Assembly (NCBI GenBank): GCA_034437555.1
Contig: DAOTTQ010000060.1
Coordinates: forward strand, 24,824-88,823
Direction of reading: 5' to 3'
DNA length: 64,000 nt
Source of the DNA: JANWYT01 sp034437555
GTDB lineage: Bacteria > Chloroflexota > Anaerolineae > Aggregatilineales > Phototrophicaceae
Made by a program: the position numbers and the translations under genes. Of this stretch, positions 26,442-35,600 are shown one piece after another; positions within the stretch are counted from its first letter, which is position 1; each line of letters starts with the position of its first letter. Below the pieces are notes generated by a model, which had not been told where the DNA came from, ran no database searches, and was given only the letters and a program-made list of their open reading frames with translations.

Positions 26442-27217
26442 TAAAAAGATTGAAGCGGTGGCTTTTAAGATTATTGCGACATAAAAAAAATGAGTCATTC
26501 CCTCAAACAATAAAGGTAACAGACCTAGTAAATTCTACGCTGACATTCATTGCTTATAACGCAATGGAAAAATATCGTGTTGTTTCCTATGGTTCAGAGC
26601 GCGACGCACTAGATAAATTGCTAAGCGTCGTACGCCCTGATGATACTGTATTTGACATCGGCGCAAGCGTTGGGTTGTACACTATGGCGTTACTAAGCCA
26701 ATGCCCAAAAGGTGAGATTGTTGCATTTGAACCCGACCCCGAAACCGCAAAACGCTTAAAGCAAAACATTACACTTAACCCCTTTCCTAATGTTAGGGTT
26801 ATAGAGTGGGGCGTAAGCCAAAGTGAAGGGGAGATGGAACTTTATACAGCAGGCTCTGGTGGGTTTGCCCCAACGCTGGCAAAGACCAATCGTTTCAAAG
26901 AAACAGTTAAAATTCCAACAAATTCGCTAGATAACGCCTTAGCATTAGGTAATCTGCCCATACCAGATGTACTAAAAGTAGATATCGAAGGGGCTGAAGT
27001 CTTATGTATTCGAGGTGCAAAACGCCTTCTTTTGGGAGAATTTTCTAAAAGACCACGTTTGCTCTTTATTGAGTTTCACCCCGAATGGATGATAGATTTT
27101 GGCGCAACAATTGAAATATTAACTGCTGAGATTGAATCTGCTGGTTATCATGCGATTTGGCGAAGTGACCGCGACAAACAAACTCATATTTTGTATAGTA
27201 TGGTAGAAAGTATCTAA
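26438..27217 (+). CDS. FkbM family methyltransferase
   Basis: This 259-residue protein has the FkbM hallmark order: DTVFDIGASVGLYTMALLSQ (SAM site), IVAFEPDPETAKRLKQNITLN, and near the end VLKVDIEGAEVLCIRGAKRLL. FkbM enzymes O-methylate hydroxyls, including sugar residues of surface glycans. Its ATG overlaps the previous methyltransferase stop by 4 bp (ATGA). A basic N-terminus (KRLKRWLLRLLRHKK) may bring it to the membrane face. Confidence 0.88.
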   Translation: MIKRLKRWLLRLLRHKKNESFPQTIKVTDLVNSTLTFIAYNAMEKYRVVSYGSERDALDKLLSVVRPDDTVFDIGASVGLYTMALLSQCPKGEIVAFEPDPETAKRLKQNITLNPFPNVRVIEWGVSQSEGEMELYTAGSGGFAPTLAKTNRFKETVKIPTNSLDNALALGNLPIPDVLKVDIEGAEVLCIRGAKRLLLGEFSKRPRLLFIEFHPEWMIDFGATIEILTAEIESAGYHAIWRSDRDKQTHILYSMVESI

Positions 27218-27222
27218 GTTTC

Positions 27223-27903
27223 ATGCCAAAAATAGTTGCCATTGTGCCTATGCGCCACAATAGTGAGCGTGTAAAGGGCAAAAACTATCGTATCTTCGGC
27301 GAGAAACCACTTTATCAGCACATTGTTCAAACATTGTTAGCGTGTGTTCATGTTCAAGAAGTGGTCATTGATACCGATAGCCCGCTGATTATGGAACAGT
27401 CACAAGCCCAATTTGGCGAGCATGTGCGCCTCTTAGAACGCCCTGAACATCTCAGAGATGGTAATACCCCGATGAATGATGTGTTGCTAAATACCATTAC
27501 ACACTTTGAAGCTGATTTTTATTTGCAAACACATTCTACCAACCCACTGCTTAAACCGAGTACGATTGATAACGCGCTAGGGGCTTTCTTAAAGCAATAT
27601 CCCGCGTATGATTCTCTTTTTGGGGTGACCCGCTTACAAGTGCGCCTTTGGGATGAGCTGGCAAGAGCCATCAATCATAACCCCAATATCTTGCTTCGTA
27701 CTCAAGATTTGCCTCCAATTTATGCCGAAAATTCGACACTCTATGTCTTTACACGCGAACAATTGCTTACACGTCACAATCGCATTGGCAATCGCCCTAT
27801 GATGCACGAAATAGACCCACTAGAAGCATGGGATATTGACGGAGAAACCGACTTTCAGATAGCAGAAACTATTTACCGCACGCTTTATACAAGGAAAAAC
27901 TAA
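27223..27903 (+). CDS. CMP-sugar synthetase, acylneuraminate cytidylyltransferase family
   Basis: Residues 1-25 carry the nucleotide-binding pattern of the family (IVAIVPMRHNSERVKGKNYRIFGEKPL), followed by VVIDTDSP, LQTHSTNPLLKPSTIDNAL and the C-terminal EIDPLEAWDIDGETDFQIAE, which resembles the NeuA metal-binding region. Known members attach CMP to Neu5Ac, legionaminic or pseudaminic acid, or Kdo. At 226 residues it is a single-domain form. The linked dehydrogenase and SDR genes suggest that an activated acidic or 2-keto sugar is made for the exported glycan; no NeuB-type synthase is in this window. Confidence 0.85.
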   Translation: MPKIVAIVPMRHNSERVKGKNYRIFGEKPLYQHIVQTLLACVHVQEVVIDTDSPLIMEQSQAQFGEHVRLLERPEHLRDGNTPMNDVLLNTITHFEADFYLQTHSTNPLLKPSTIDNALGAFLKQYPAYDSLFGVTRLQVRLWDELARAINHNPNILLRTQDLPPIYAENSTLYVFTREQLLTRHNRIGNRPMMHEIDPLEAWDIDGETDFQIAETIYRTLYTRKN

Positions 27904-27904
27904 T

Positions 27905-28846
27905 ATGCGATGGAAAGTGCTTCTCTCTGCGCCTTATATGCAACCCTTTATTGAACGTTTTCGCCCTATCCTAGAAGAACGTGGCGCAGAAGTGGTTGTG
28001 CCTGTCGTTCATGAACGCCTAGAAGAAGCCGATTTATTGGCTATCATTGGTGATATTGATGGTGTAATTTGTGGCGATGACCGCTTTACAGAGCGTGTAC
28101 TAGAGGCTGCCCCAAAACTAAAAGTGATTTCAAAGTGGGGAACAGGCATCGATTCTATTGACCAAGTGGCTTGTGCCAAGCGTGGTATTGCCGTAAAAAA
28201 CACGCCTAACGCCTTTAGCGAGCCTGTTGCGGATACGGTTTTGGGGTATATGCTGTGCTTTGTGCGTAACTTGCCCTTTATGGACACGCACATGAAGATG
28301 GGCGTTTGGCATAAAATTAACGGTCGCACGCTTGCCGAATGTACTTTAGGGGTTGTGGGGGTGGGCAATGTAGGTAAGGCGGTTATTCGCCGTGCCAGCG
28401 CATTTGGTATGAAAATTTTAGCTCACGACCCTATAATGCCACCCCATGAGTTCTTACAAATGCACGGTGTGCAAATGACAAGCCTAGAAACATTGCTTGC
28501 TGAATCTGATTTCATTAGCATCAATTGTGACCTAAACCCTACTAGCCACCACTTGATGAACGAAGAACGATTTGCCCTGTGTAAATCCAACGCGGTGCTC
28601 ATCAATACGGCACGGGGCCCCATTGTAAAAGAGGTCGCTCTCATTCAGGCTCTTAAAGAGGGGCGTATTGCTGGAACGGCTCTTGATGTGTTTGAACATG
28701 AGCCTTTGCCACAAGACAGCCCGTTGTTGCAAATGCCAAATGCCTTTCTTGCGCCCCACAACTCTAATAGTAGCCCTGTAGCATGGGAGCGCGTCCATCT
28801 TAACACCATCAAAAATCTGTTTGATGTTTTAGAACAATCACAATAA
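27905..28846 (+). CDS. D-isomer specific 2-hydroxyacid dehydrogenase
   Basis: The 313-residue NAD-dependent enzyme has the family layout: VISKWGTGIDSID, NTPNAFSEPVADTVLGYML, the dinucleotide motif LGVVGVGNVGKAVIRRA, INTARGPIVKEVALIQAL (Arg of the active site) and DVFEHEPLP with a terminal LAPHNSNSS (catalytic His). It is related to 3-phosphoglycerate dehydrogenase but lacks the ACT domain. It starts one base after the CMP-sugar synthetase stop, within the polysaccharide operon, which points to oxidation or reduction of a sugar-acid precursor rather than serine synthesis (inference). Confidence 0.87.
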   Translation: MRWKVLLSAPYMQPFIERFRPILEERGAEVVVPVVHERLEEADLLAIIGDIDGVICGDDRFTERVLEAAPKLKVISKWGTGIDSIDQVACAKRGIAVKNTPNAFSEPVADTVLGYMLCFVRNLPFMDTHMKMGVWHKINGRTLAECTLGVVGVGNVGKAVIRRASAFGMKILAHDPIMPPHEFLQMHGVQMTSLETLLAESDFISINCDLNPTSHHLMNEERFALCKSNAVLINTARGPIVKEVALIQALKEGRIAGTALDVFEHEPLPQDSPLLQMPNAFLAPHNSNSSPVAWERVHLNTIKNLFDVLEQSQ

Positions 28847-28870
28847 CACATATTTTAGGGGGAACTGACC

Positions 28871-29614
28871 ATGAAAACCGTATTGATTACAGGGGTAGCA
28901 GGGGGTATCGGAAGTGCCATTGCGGATGTTTTTCATCAGGCAGGTTGGCATGTCATTGGCGTTGACCGTCGCCAAGCCGAATTACCAAGCGTAACCGACT
29001 TTATCCTTGCGGATATTTCTGACCCTATTGCCAGCCAACACATCTTTGACACCGTAAAAGAAAAAGTCGGAACACTAGATGCTTTGGTCAATAATGCGGC
29101 GGTTCAGGTTTGTAAGCCTCTTGTTGAAACCACTATTGAAGAGTGGGACAGTGTGATGGATGCGAATCTTCGTGCTGTGTTCTTGGCAGTAAAATATGCG
29201 TTCCCATTGATGAAAGATAATGGGGGGGCAATCGTCAACATTGGGTCGGTTCATGCGGTGGCTACTTCTGCCAATATTGCCGCCTACGCTGCCAGTAAGG
29301 GAGCGTTGCTGGCGCTTACTCGTGCGCTTGCCATTGAGTTAACCACCCAGAACATTCGCGTAAATACGGTGCTTCCTGGTGCGGTAGATACGCCAATGCT
29401 TCATGCCGGTTTGTCGCGTGGGCATGTGGAAGGCGATAATACCTATGAACTCGTGCGTGCGCTGGGTAAGAAGCATGTGATTGGGCGCGTGGGGCAACCC
29501 CATGAAATAGGGCAGGCGGTACTCTTTCTTGCTGATGAAGAACGCTCTTCATTTGTCACAGGGCAAGCCCTGGTGGTTGACGGCGGCGCAACAGCACGCC
29601 TGAGTACGGAGTAG
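28871..29614 (+). CDS. Short-chain dehydrogenase/reductase (SDR)
   Basis: This classical SDR of 247 residues has the cofactor motif TGVAGGIGSAIA, the NNAAVQ strand motif, the catalytic Ser in NIGSVHA and YAASKGAL (Tyr and Lys of the active site), then PGAVDTPM and the C-terminal SSFVTGQALVVDGG. It acts on an unknown alcohol or ketone. The position after the CMP-sugar synthetase and the 2-hydroxyacid dehydrogenase recalls nonulosonate-type modification loci, where an SDR accompanies the cytidylyltransferase; this is an analogy only. Confidence 0.88.
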   Translation: MKTVLITGVAGGIGSAIADVFHQAGWHVIGVDRRQAELPSVTDFILADISDPIASQHIFDTVKEKVGTLDALVNNAAVQVCKPLVETTIEEWDSVMDANLRAVFLAVKYAFPLMKDNGGAIVNIGSVHAVATSANIAAYAASKGALLALTRALAIELTTQNIRVNTVLPGAVDTPMLHAGLSRGHVEGDNTYELVRALGKKHVIGRVGQPHEIGQAVLFLADEERSSFVTGQALVVDGGATARLSTE

Positions 29615-29616
29615 TT

Positions 29617-30399
29617 ATGGAACGGGTACCCTCACCACTAGAGCGTTTTAGACGAATCTTTTTTCCCCGAAACCGCCAACGGTTCTATTGGCAATTGGAT
29701 TATCGCCGTTGGGTAAGTGCTTATCGCATGGGGCAGTACCGTAATCGCTATCAGGGGCAACGCTGTGTGATTATTGGCAACGGACCCAGCCTAAATAACA
29801 TGGATTTAAGCGTCCTGAAGAATGAAACAACCTTTGCACTCAATAGGGGCTATTTACTCTTTGACCGCATTGGCGCATCTAGCACCTTTTTTGTCTGCAT
29901 TAACCAATTGGTCTTAGAGCAATTTGGGCAAGAAATGTCGCAATTGCCTATGCCAAAGTTCATCAGTTGGGCAGGGCGACGTGCTTTCCCTTTTACACGC
30001 AACACATCCTTTTTTCGCACATTTGCCCAAAATAAATTTTCTTTTGAGGCAAATCATTTGGTGAATGAGGGCAACACAGTCACGTTTGCTACACTCCAAA
30101 TTGCATATTTTATGGGGTTTAGCAAAGTTATTCTGATTGGTGTCGACCATAATTTCGTAGATAAGGGCGACCCCCACAAAACCGTAACCACTCAAGCAAG
30201 TGATGCCAATCACTTTGACCCCAATTATTTTGGTAAAGGGATAAAGTGGCAGTTACCCGACCTTGAAGGCTCTGAAAAAGCCTATCGTGTGGCAAAAGAA
30301 GCCTATGAAACCGATGGTCGCGTTGTTTTAGATGCGACACTAAACGGCAAACTACAAGTATTCCCCAAAATTAACCTATCGGATGCGCTTTCCTCATGA
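29617..30399 (+). CDS. MptE-like / DUF115-type protein of the glycan locus
   Basis: Residues about 45-75 hold RCVIIGNGPSLNNMDLSVLKNETTFALNRG, the signature of the MptE-like (DUF115) fold that is also reminiscent of GT42 sialyltransferases. A second conserved block is NTVTFATLQIAYFMGFSKVILIGVDHNF, ending with the SEKAYRVAKEAYE helix. Related proteins occur in capsule and flagellin glycan loci. With a CMP-sugar synthetase in the same operon, transfer of a CMP-activated sugar is an attractive but unproven role. The 260-residue frame overlaps the next gene by 4 bp. Confidence 0.75.
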   Translation: MERVPSPLERFRRIFFPRNRQRFYWQLDYRRWVSAYRMGQYRNRYQGQRCVIIGNGPSLNNMDLSVLKNETTFALNRGYLLFDRIGASSTFFVCINQLVLEQFGQEMSQLPMPKFISWAGRRAFPFTRNTSFFRTFAQNKFSFEANHLVNEGNTVTFATLQIAYFMGFSKVILIGVDHNFVDKGDPHKTVTTQASDANHFDPNYFGKGIKWQLPDLEGSEKAYRVAKEAYETDGRVVLDATLNGKLQVFPKINLSDALSS

Positions 30400-31595
30400 C
30401 CCCTAAACGTCTTGCCGTACACATTAAGCCTCAAATTGAAAAGCGCATGTATGAAGGGCATCCGTGGCTCTTTGACCAAGCCATTACCAAGCAAAGTGAC
30501 ACAGGCAATGCGGGTGACTTCGCGGTTATCTATAATCGCCACAACAAATTTTTGGGCATTGGCTTATATGACCCATCATCGCCGATTCGCGTTAAGATGC
30601 TTCATGTGGGCAAGCCTGTGACCATTGATGAGGCGTGGTTTCACGAACGCCTTACCCAAGTGGTTGCCAAACGTGCGCCCCTTACACAAACCAATACCAC
30701 AGGCTATCGACTTGTTCATGGTGAAAATGACGGGTTTCCTTCACTAATTGTAGACCGTTATGCCGATACATTGGTGATTAAGCTCTATAGCCCCATTTGG
30801 TTGCCACAACTTCCCATTATCTTGCCTATTTTAGAGGCACTTGTGCCATGTGAGCGAATGATTTTACGCCTAAGCCGTAACCTACAGGCGCAATCTAAAC
30901 ACGGCTACCATGATGGGCAAGCTCTTAAAGGGATGCTTCCAAATGCGCCGATTGCGTTTCAAGAAAACGGGCTAACGTTTACCGCCGATGTGGTGAAAGG
31001 GCATAAAACAGGCTTCTTCTTTGACCAGCGCGATAACCGCTATAAAGTATACGAACGGGCAAAAGGGCGTACTGTGCTAGACGTTTTTGCTTACGTGGGG
31101 GCATTTAGTGTGTATAGTGCATGGGGCGGTGCAAAAAGCGTTACCAGCCTAGACATTAGCGCACAAGCATTAGAACTGGCGCAACACCACTTTGAACTCA
31201 ATAAAGCCGTCACACAGAAGACCCAACATGAAGTGCTTGCCGAAGATGCCTTTGAAGGCTTAATACGACTTCATCGCCAACGCACTCGCTATGACATGCT
31301 CATCATCGATCCACCCAATTTTGCCAACGCCCAACACGAAGTGGATGGTGCGTTAAACTCTTATTATGAGCTTGCTCGTTTGGGAGTGGCTTTACTAGAG
31401 CCAAGAGGCGTGTTTGTAATGGCATCATGTACCAGCCGAGTGACCAGTGATGCGTTCTTTAAGACAGTGCATGATGGGGTAAGTGATGCGGGAAAAAGGC
31501 TGTATGAGCAGGAGCGAACTTCCCACGCTATCGACCATCCTATCGGATTTGCCGAAGGTGCTTACCTAAAATGTATTTTTGGTAGTGTATCGTAA
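30396..31595 (+). CDS. rlmI: Class I rRNA methyltransferase, RlmI/RlmK-like
   Basis: The N-terminal 75 residues form a PUA domain (KRMYEGHPWLFDQAI), followed by an EEHEE-like linker (RLVHGENDGFPSLIVDRYAD) and a SAM-binding domain: TGFFFDQRDNR, VLDVFAYVGAFSVYSAWGGAKSVTSLD, then the catalytic-region motifs IIDPPNFA and VMASCTSRV with the Cys expected for m5C enzymes. RlmI of known bacteria methylates a cytosine of 23S rRNA. The 399-residue length is typical. It overlaps the glycan gene by ATGA and is probably co-transcribed, though its function is unrelated. Confidence 0.88.
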   Translation: MTPKRLAVHIKPQIEKRMYEGHPWLFDQAITKQSDTGNAGDFAVIYNRHNKFLGIGLYDPSSPIRVKMLHVGKPVTIDEAWFHERLTQVVAKRAPLTQTNTTGYRLVHGENDGFPSLIVDRYADTLVIKLYSPIWLPQLPIILPILEALVPCERMILRLSRNLQAQSKHGYHDGQALKGMLPNAPIAFQENGLTFTADVVKGHKTGFFFDQRDNRYKVYERAKGRTVLDVFAYVGAFSVYSAWGGAKSVTSLDISAQALELAQHHFELNKAVTQKTQHEVLAEDAFEGLIRLHRQRTRYDMLIIDPPNFANAQHEVDGALNSYYELARLGVALLEPRGVFVMASCTSRVTSDAFFKTVHDGVSDAGKRLYEQERTSHAIDHPIGFAEGAYLKCIFGSVS

Positions 31596-31606
31596 CTTTT
31601 TGGAAC

Positions 31607-31612
31607 TATAAT
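31607..31612 (+). promoter_or_regulatory. -10 box upstream of the ROK-like gene
   Basis: A consensus TATAAT lies 36 bp before the ATG at 31649, in the 53-bp gap after the rRNA methyltransferase. No convincing -35 box is seen. Confidence 0.35.
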
Positions 31613-31648
31613 AAGAGAAATAACATCACCCACTGAACGGCATATAGC

Positions 31649-32557
31649 ATGACCGACCCCCAAAGCATTGGTTTGTGGATTACTGCAACAGAAATACATA
31701 CTGCCCTTGTTGATCAAAACGGATATTTTTCAGCGTCTCATAGCATTCCTATTGTTACAACGGCAGGTGTAAGTGGCATTTTAGATAGTGTCATTATGTC
31801 GTTAAAAGACGCACAAAAAACCGCCCAAGAGCAACAAATTACGCTTCAAGGGGTGGGGGTGAGTGTCATGGCGCACATCAATAACCATGAAGGAACACTC
31901 ACCCAAGTGCCTCATTCCTTAAGTTCACTTGTGGATTTCCCTTTGCGCCAAGCCCTTGAGGATGCGCTTCAGTTACCTGTGGCATTAAGTAATGCGGTTC
32001 ATGCCATGGCACGCTATGAATCACGGTTGGGCATTGGGCAAGATAAGCCAAATTTCTTCTATGTGCTGGTTGATGACGATGTGGACGGCGCATTATGGCA
32101 CGAAGGGCAATTATGGCGTGGCGCACGCGGTGGGGCAGGGGACATTGGTTACTTGGTTGCCGATTGGCTAGGCGAAAAACCTATCACGGTTGCGCAACGC
32201 GCGTCTTCAAGTGGTATCATTGCACAGTACAGTATGCGATCTCGCAAATTTGATAAGCCAAACATCAATGACCTCATGGCTTATGCCCAACATGATGACC
32301 AATTAGCGATGCGCGTTTTACGCGATGGTGGGCGCATTGTGGGCGCAATTCTTAGCCCCATTGTTGCCGTTTTTGAACCACAAGCGGTCATTGTTGGCGG
32401 ACGATTTGCCCACAACACGTTTTGGTGGAGTGCGTTTGAAATGGCATTTAGGCAAAGCAACACCCCCAATAGCGCACGCCTTCCGATATTCCCCGCGAAA
32501 TGGCACGAAAAAGCCCCACTCATCGGAGCAGGGCTAATGGTGCTAGAACCACAATAA
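31649..32557 (+). CDS. Degenerate ROK-family protein
   Basis: The 302 residues follow the ROK (sugar kinase/repressor) fold order: an N-terminal lobe, QLPVALSNAVHAMARYE, GALWHEGQLWRGARGGAGDIGYL, and VFEPQAVIVGGRFAHN near the end. Key kinase features are missing: the ATP-binding DxGGT at the start reads LWITATEIHTALVD, the catalytic-Asp motif (ENDANAAA) reads SNAVHAMA, and the zinc site (CxCGxxGC) is absent. No helix-turn-helix is present. It therefore looks like a non-catalytic ROK relative, perhaps a sugar-sensing protein, with no identified target. Confidence 0.7.
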   Translation: MTDPQSIGLWITATEIHTALVDQNGYFSASHSIPIVTTAGVSGILDSVIMSLKDAQKTAQEQQITLQGVGVSVMAHINNHEGTLTQVPHSLSSLVDFPLRQALEDALQLPVALSNAVHAMARYESRLGIGQDKPNFFYVLVDDDVDGALWHEGQLWRGARGGAGDIGYLVADWLGEKPITVAQRASSSGIIAQYSMRSRKFDKPNINDLMAYAQHDDQLAMRVLRDGGRIVGAILSPIVAVFEPQAVIVGGRFAHNTFWWSAFEMAFRQSNTPNSARLPIFPAKWHEKAPLIGAGLMVLEPQ

Positions 32558-32567
32558 ACACATCAAA

Positions 32568-32591
32568 AACAAGGGGCTTGCGCCCCCTGTT
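32568..32591. terminator. Terminator between the ROK-like and protease genes
   Basis: AACA-GGGGC pairs with GCCCC-TGTT around a TTGC loop with one mismatch, followed by TT and preceded by an A-rich run. It lies between convergent genes and can serve both strands. Confidence 0.6.
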
Positions 32592-32601
32592 TATGTGCCA
32601 T

Positions 32602-35600
32602 TTATTCGTAGAACGAGATGCTATCCACCATAATTTCGATTTGGTCTGTCATAATGGCGATAGAATCCGCGTCATCCAGCGTTTCTGTCCAAACCGTATA
32701 CAGTTGTCCACCGCGTTCTTGTAAGTACACACGCCCACGCACTGCTTGACTGTTACGAGTCGCGGTGTAAGTGATCGCATCCCACGCCGAAAGGTTTGTA
32801 TAGGCGCGAACATCAGAGAGTACCACGTCACTTGTCCCTGATAGGGATTGGTTGGCAACATCATTTAACGCAGTGCCATTGGGTTCTGTGGCACGATAGG
32901 CGAAGAATGAAGTGCTTGCAGGGTCGCCCCCTTCGCTAAATACAATCCAACCGTCACGTTCTGTTTCGTTCCATGTGGCAGGGCGCGCAAACACAAACGT
33001 ATCTCTAACCGTCAGTCGCCACTCACGAGTGCGTGACTCTAGGAATGCACCATTATCAAAGACGCGGATATTGTTTTGTAGCACGTCTAGGGTTGCATCT
33101 AAATCACCTGCCCCCACTTTTGCCTCTCCACTAAAGATAATGCCAATTTGGAAGTAGTCGTTATAGGTTACAAAGGCTTTACCGTCATACTCACCGTTGG
33201 CGGTGCTATAGCGATAGTTAAATTCTAGGGCGGGCTTGCCCCCGATAATGGTGGGCGTAAACGCGCCATCTACCGTAAATTCTGCCAAAGACACCAGCAA
33301 ATCTGCAATGAATTGCAGGTCATCAGGAACAGGTTCCATGTTGTTGTCAAACTCGGAAATATAGTAGATGCTGACGTTTTGTGTGCCGTCGGCGTTGGGT
33401 TGACCGCCTTCATTCAATGTGCCATCGGGGCTGGTGGTGCGGTTAAACTCTACAGCAAGTGGTTCTAGTTGCCCAAGTGAGTATGCGAATGGGAACGTCC
33501 ATTGAGCAGGGCGAACAATAGTATAACCCAAGTCGGGCTTACTTAAGCCTCTTAGGGTTTCATCTACGCCGGTACTGTCTACTTGAACGCTATAATTGCC
33601 ATACCCTGTTGTACCACCAAAGGCTGTTGCCAGTACACCATAGGTATATGTGCCATTGGGTGCAGGATTCCAAGAGTAGGTAATGCCTTCGCTACCCCAC
33701 TTCATATAATTGGGGCTAAGTTCAAGCGTTGTACCGCCGTCAGGCTTTACACGCTGGCGGAAAGCAACAAAGTCCGAACCTTCTGGAATGGTAATGTTTG
33801 CGGCGGCTTCGCTATTGGTTGCACGGCTAATGACGCGCTGTACACGTCCCACTTCGCCCGCATAGCGCACTACATCAAATACCACAGTGACATCACGCCA
33901 TTGGTCATTAGCGGATTGGCGATAGTAACCTTCCATGAAGGCAACATTTTCTGTGAAAATAAGCAATTCATTCACGCTGACATTGCCATCTGTGACCACA
34001 GGCAATGCCACGTCCCACGCCAATTCAATAGATCTTAAGCCTGGATTCCAGCTATTGAGGCGAACAGAATTGCCGTTTTCGTCTACCGAATCGAATAATA
34101 GGCGTTCTTTAGAGAGACGGATATACGTACCATCTGCCTGAAGCTGGTCAACTGTGCCGTCAACGTGGGCAATATTGCGCCCTACAATTTCAGTGTACGC
34201 AAGCACAGGAGACAAGACGCTGGCAGTGTCATTTTCTAAGGGGTATCGCCCTGCAATGTTTACCTTAGGCGCAACGGGGGCATGGAAGGCTTCGCTTGCG
34301 CTCCCCGCCCACACTTTGGGCGTAACCGCATTATAGTAATTACGAAGCATCACAGCCCATTCATTGATGGGGGTTGCTCCAAAGTAAGCCGTTCCTCTAA
34401 AGAAGTCTACAGTTTCGGGGAAGTAGATGTTGTAGTAGCTGGCAGTTTCTAAACGCCCATCGCCACCGTTACGGCTATATAGGCGGGCAGCATCTAGGGT
34501 TTCTAGCAACTTTACGGCTGCCGTCCGTAGTTCTACATCAGAGGTTTCTGCCACCAAACGGCGCATCAGGTCGCCCAAGTCTACACGGGTTTGGCTACCT
34601 AAAAAGTGCGAATAGGTGTAGGTGTTCTTACGCGCATTGCCCAATGAAACAGCATAGCGTTGGGGGTCTGCGTTAAACACTTCTGCAAAGCGTTCAATAG
34701 CATCAGTAACGGGGTCGAATGAGGTCAAATCCGTCACACTGTGGGTCAAATAGACCAAGTCGGGGCTACTAACGCGCTGAATGTCAGTATCGATGTAGTT
34801 ATCGATCAATATCTTGCCATAAGCACTGGTATCCCCGTTGGGGTCTGTGTTCAGCAGTTCAACGAAGCGCGTCATGCTAAGGGCGGGGTCAATCACCACT
34901 TCAGGCGATGCGAAAGACACATCAAAGAACTTCGACATAACCGAGAAGTATTCTACGCTACTCATAGAACAAGCATCGTTGATAAGCGTGCTAAAGCGTT
35001 TACCTGCCTCAGCTGTGGCAAGAGAGAAGGCTTGGTCTAGTTCATCAAGGGAGAGCTTTTCTGGCTTAACATTGTCTACAATAGCATCGCCTAATTGGGG
35101 AGTGTCATCCTGAATCAAACCTTCCCATGCTGCGCCATGGCTACCGAATGCCACCGCATAGTTTTTGGCGGGAAAGTGACGCACAGCCCAAACCAAGTAT
35201 TGCGCCAGCAGGTTTCCATCGCTAGAGGAAAAATCGACCCCCAAATCCGCAATTTCCACGCTATCAATTTCATTGTCGTTGTTGCTATCACCCACTTCAA
35301 ACACTTTAGACGAGTTCCAATTTCCGCTGGAGGTGTCTTGTCCGGGGTATCTGTCCATCAGCATTACAACACGCACATTCTCGGTACTACCGCCTGCTTT
35401 CTCAAACTCCTTGAAGTCCTTCAGTAAGCCGGGTTCAAGGTCGGTGTCTGCCCCATAATAGGCAAAAACTGTCCAATCCGCTTCTGCTCGCACTTCAATA
35501 TCGGGAAAACCACTGGCACGAATAGCTTCGGGTGATACATCGTAAGCGATAGGTTCTTCTACTTTGGGGGGGGTGACAATGACTTTAAGGTCAAAGTCGC

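Noticed and set aside
22507..30399. Complete sialic or legionaminic acid biosynthesis locus
   Set aside because: Only the CMP-sugar synthetase and accessory oxidoreductases are present; no NeuB-type synthase or epimerase was found, so the specific sugar cannot be named.
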